Shown here piece by piece: positions 61,717 to 64,000 of a DNA stretch of 64,000 bases (within the stretch, counting starts at the first letter, position 1; every line of letters starts with the position of its first letter). The notes under the pieces were generated by a model. It ran no database searches, was not told the origin of the DNA, and saw only the letters and a program-made list of their open reading frames with translations. Both the position numbers and the translations under genes were made by a program. Source of the stretch: Bradyrhizobium sp. CB82 (GTDB taxonomy: Bacteria; Pseudomonadota; Alphaproteobacteria; Rhizobiales; Xanthobacteraceae); NCBI RefSeq assembly GCF_029714405.1, contig NZ_CP121650.1:620001-684000 (forward strand), written 5' to 3'.

Positions 61717-62904
61717 TCAGCCGTCGTCCCGGGGATCTCCGCCGTTCTTGGCGGCCTCATACTGCGCCATGAAGGCTGGCGACATATGGCGCAGGCGCGC
61801 ATCGTCGATCCGCCCGGAGCGGGTGATGTAGCTGTAGGCGAAGTCCATCAGGTCGAGCTTCATGTGCTCGGCAAAATGCTCGTACCAGCCGGCCGAGGTG
61901 CGCGCGGCATCGACGAGCTTTTGCACGACGGGTTTGCGCTCGGCCTGGTAGCGGTGCAGCGCGGTGGCAAGATGCGCGTCCGATTCCAGCGCCTTCACCA
62001 GCGCGATCGCGTCCTCGATCGCGAGCCGCGTGCCTGAGCCGATCGAGAAATGCGCCGAGTGCAAGGCATCCCCGATCAAAACCATGTTCTTGAACGACCA
62101 GTGCTCATTCCAGACCCAGGGGAAATTGCGCCAGACCGATTTGTTGGAGACCAGGCAGTGGCCGCCGAGCGTATCGGCAAAGACCTCCTCGCAGACGCCC
62201 TTGGATTGCTCGACGTCCTTGTAGGCGAAGCCATAGGCGTGCCAGGTCGCATGATCGCATTCGACCAGGAACGTGCTCATGGTCGGGGAGTAGCGATAGT
62301 GATGGGCGTTGAAGGCTCCGCGGTCGGTCTTCACGAAGGTCTGCGACAGCGTGTCGAAGTGCTTCGAGGTGCCGTACCAGACGAACTTGTTGGAGGAGTA
62401 GGACAGCGAGGTGCCGAAATCGCCCTCGAACGAGCGGCGCACCAGCGAATTCAAGCCGTCGGCGGCGACGATCAGATCATGACCGTTGAGCTGATCGATA
62501 GACTGGATCTGCGTGTCGAAGCGCGAGGCGACGCCGGCATCGATCACGCGCTGCTGGAGGAATTTCAGGAGATCGAGCCGTCCGATCGCCGAGAAGCCGA
62601 CGCCGTCGATGGCGACGCTGTCACCGCGCAGGTTCAGCGTGATGTTCTCCCAACTCTCCATATGCGGCGCGATCGCGTCCACCGTCTCGGGGTCGTCGGA
62701 ACGCAGGAACTCGAGCGCCTCGTCGGAGAAAACCACGCCAAAGCCCCAGGTCGCGTCGGCCGGGTTCTGCTCGAACAGGTCGACCTGGTCCTCGGGGTGA
62801 CGCATCTTCCAGAGATAGGCGAAGTAGAGCCCGCCAGGCCCTCCGCCGATTACGGCGATCCGCAACGTCGTCCTCCCAAGTTTCTGCAGCATCATTGCCG
62901 GCAT
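61717..62904 (-). CDS. Salicylyl-CoA 5-hydroxylase-like FAD monooxygenase, paralogue
   Basis: This 395-residue protein is closely similar to the 30663 product over its whole length: RIAVIGGGPGGLYFAYLWKMRHPEDQVDLFEQ, TWGFGVVFSDEALEFLRSDD, VLIGDALHSAHFSIGSGTRLAIED. It too lacks the second domain of SdgC. It is convergent with MarR and near the gentisate dioxygenase, which supports a gentisyl-CoA-producing role. The start may be one of three nearby ATGs (62904, 62895, 62892). No CoA ligase is adjacent. Confidence 0.84.
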   Translation of the reverse strand: MPAMMLQKLGRTTLRIAVIGGGPGGLYFAYLWKMRHPEDQVDLFEQNPADATWGFGVVFSDEALEFLRSDDPETVDAIAPHMESWENITLNLRGDSVAIDGVGFSAIGRLDLLKFLQQRVIDAGVASRFDTQIQSIDQLNGHDLIVAADGLNSLVRRSFEGDFGTSLSYSSNKFVWYGTSKHFDTLSQTFVKTDRGAFNAHHYRYSPTMSTFLVECDHATWHAYGFAYKDVEQSKGVCEEVFADTLGGHCLVSNKSVWRNFPWVWNEHWSFKNMVLIGDALHSAHFSIGSGTRLAIEDAIALVKALESDAHLATALHRYQAERKPVVQKLVDAARTSAGWYEHFAEHMKLDLMDFAYSYITRSGRIDDARLRHMSPAFMAQYEAAKNGGDPRDDG

Positions 62905-62983
62905 GCACGCCCCGGGGGCCCACGCCGCCTTGGAAATTGCTGCGCAGCCGTGGCGCGCCGCGTCGCTCTATCCTACCGCGATC

Positions 62984-63781
62984 TTATCGCGCGGCGAAGG
63001 GTGCCAGGACGCCTTTGCAGGCCGGTGACAGCGAGGCGGCATTGGTCGCGAGGCATTGCGCGATGCGGCCGCCGCCCGGCGCCACGCCGGCGCACAGCGA
63101 ACGGATGTCGCCGCCGCAGGCCGAGCGCACGATGAACAGCTCTTCGCGCGGCCGCAACGGCCGCAGGTTGATGACCGGCGGCGCTGCCGCAGGTGCAGCC
63201 GCCGCGGCTGCTGGCGCGCCGCCACCGCCGGTCGCGGCGCTCATCGCCTTCGCGCAGGCGGACGAGACGTTCGCCTTGTTCTTCTCCAGACATTCGAGCG
63301 CGGGCGCGCCGCCGGGCGGCACGCCCGCACAGACCTTTGGATAGTCGGAGCGACAGGCGCTTCTGATTGTGGAGACCTGTGCGCTGCTCGGCTGCTTGGC
63401 CGTGGCAGCTTTGGGCGTCTCGGCTTTGGGGGCTTCGGTCGTGGCGGTCGGCTTGGCGGGTTCGGCGGCAGGCGCCGATCCAGTCTTCGGTGCGGCCGGC
63501 GCAGCTTCGGTCTTTGGCGCAGCCGCCGGTTCAATCGCGCGCACCGCGCTCTGGCAGGCCGACGATAGGCTCGACATGTTGTTATTCAGGCATTGCAGCG
63601 CCTCGGCGCCGCCCGGCTTGACGCTCGCGCAATGCGCCTGATAGTCGGCCCGGCATGCGGACCGGATCGCACTCTTCTGCGCGTCGGTCGGGGCCTGCGC
63701 GAAGACCGGTGCTGCAGTTGCGAAGAGAGCCGCCGTAAGCAGCGCGCTACGCGTTGCGAGAAATCCTGAGCTGTTGAACAT
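62984..63781 (-). CDS. Secreted Cys-rich repeat protein
   Basis: The product has 265 residues from ATG 63781 with a Sec signal (FLATRSALLTAALFATAAP). It contains three units of a cysteine-rich repeat, RSACRADYQAHCASVKPGG with ALQCL and SSAC, at about residues 35-80, 140-185 and 220-262. They are joined by long Ala/Pro/Lys/Thr-rich linkers. Four cysteines per unit suggest disulfide-bonded periplasmic modules. The function is unknown. Confidence 0.8.
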   Translation of the reverse strand: MFNSSGFLATRSALLTAALFATAAPVFAQAPTDAQKSAIRSACRADYQAHCASVKPGGAEALQCLNNNMSSLSSACQSAVRAIEPAAAPKTEAAPAAPKTGSAPAAEPAKPTATTEAPKAETPKAATAKQPSSAQVSTIRSACRSDYPKVCAGVPPGGAPALECLEKNKANVSSACAKAMSAATGGGGAPAAAAAAPAAAPPVINLRPLRPREELFIVRSACGGDIRSLCAGVAPGGGRIAQCLATNAASLSPACKGVLAPFAAR

Positions 63782-63948
63782 TTGCGTCAGTTCCTGCCCT
63801 GTCGGTAAGCCATGCCTTGAAAATCGGAGCTTCGAAAAAGTCATGTGATCGCAATCGGCGCGGGGGTCGTCACGCGCGCGGCATCATTGGCCGCTTTGGC
63901 TGCTACCGCAAGTAGATTATGCCCGCGGAATGTGGCGGGACAACAACG

Positions 63949-63999
63949 TCAGAGCTTGATCATGCGCTTGCCGCGGTTCTCGCCCGCAAGCAATCCGAT
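63949..63999 (-). CDS. C-terminal end of an NADP-dependent oxidoreductase (MDR family), partial
   Basis: Only the last 16 codons are in the window: IGLLAGENRGKRMIKL and stop. This ending (GL-GEN-GK---V/I) is typical of CurA-type NADP-dependent oxidoreductases of the zinc-independent MDR group. The rest lies beyond the right edge. Confidence 0.5.
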   Translation of the reverse strand: MGLLAGENRGKRMIKL

Positions 64000-64000
64000 C

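Noticed and set aside
1..64000. CRISPR arrays, insertion sequences, phage genes or an antiviral system
   Set aside because: No regularly spaced direct repeats, transposase or integrase motifs, or defence-type proteins were seen. The tandem repeats at 49194-49395 are coding and too few.

Overview
The window looks like a chromosome segment of a Bradyrhizobium-type alphaproteobacterium. The evidence is high GC, rhizobial intergenic palindromic repeats (52125-52250, 54593-54717, 57285-57522, 59137-59338), several Liv-type importers, and abundant acyl-CoA and aromatic-acid catabolism. No transposase, integrase, rRNA, complete tRNA or CRISPR array was seen.

The window falls into two parts. From the left edge to about 43.78 kb it is a catabolic accessory region with several broken genes. 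This part ends at the 3' half of a tRNA-Arg(CCU) gene (43733-43782), which I read as the attachment-site scar of an integrated island. From about 43.98 kb to the end it looks like ordinary chromosome, with more uniform high GC, repeat elements and intact genes.

Accessory part, in order. (a) 0-4.4 kb: a Liv importer (binding protein, LivH, a LivM-LivG fusion, LivF). (b) 4.7-13 kb: an IclR regulator divergent from a binding protein plus a meta-cleavage operon: TfdB-like phenol hydroxylase, MhpB, MhpC, MhpD, an FAH-family hydrolase and an SDR. There is no MhpE/MhpF pair, so the last two genes may finish the pathway by oxidation and C-C hydrolysis. (c) 13-15 kb: decayed genes and a thioesterase. 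(d) 15.3-24.9 kb: CoA-transferases, acyl-CoA dehydrogenase, MFS transporter, SDR, IclR regulator, acyl-CoA ligase and MaoC hydratase. (e) 25-29.9 kb: DapA-family lyase/aldolase, epimerase, a CrtI-like oxidoreductase and a GntR regulator. (f) 30-35.5 kb: a salicylate-to-gentisate route through CoA thioesters, with thioesterase (frameshifted), salicylyl-CoA hydroxylase, CoA ligase, gentisate dioxygenase and fumarylpyruvate hydrolase. (g) 35.6-41.7 kb: a coupled operon of binding protein, CoA ligase and a single-chain biotin-dependent acyl-CoA carboxylase. (h) 41.7-43.8 kb: gene remnants, an AlkB homologue and the tRNA scar.

A 17-bp palindrome, TGTTCGC-N3-GCGAACA or a close variant, lies 81-85 nt before the start codon of two binding-protein genes (5612 and 41667) and of a relic ORF (13139). 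This suggests one IclR-controlled regulon in which several binding proteins may share the single Liv membrane complex.

Chromosomal part: a dihydroorotase-like amidohydrolase, a peptide-type binding protein, an EstC-like hydrolase with a divergent AraC regulator, a Gly/His-rich secreted repeat protein, acyl-CoA dehydrogenase, a ketopantoate reductase-like protein, enoyl-CoA hydratase, an FAD oxidoreductase with a NitT/TauT-type ABC importer, a second gentisate locus (dioxygenase, maleylpyruvate isomerase, MarR, salicylyl-CoA hydroxylase paralogue) and a Cys-rich repeat protein. The isomerase encoded here could complement the island gentisate operon, which lacks one in this window.
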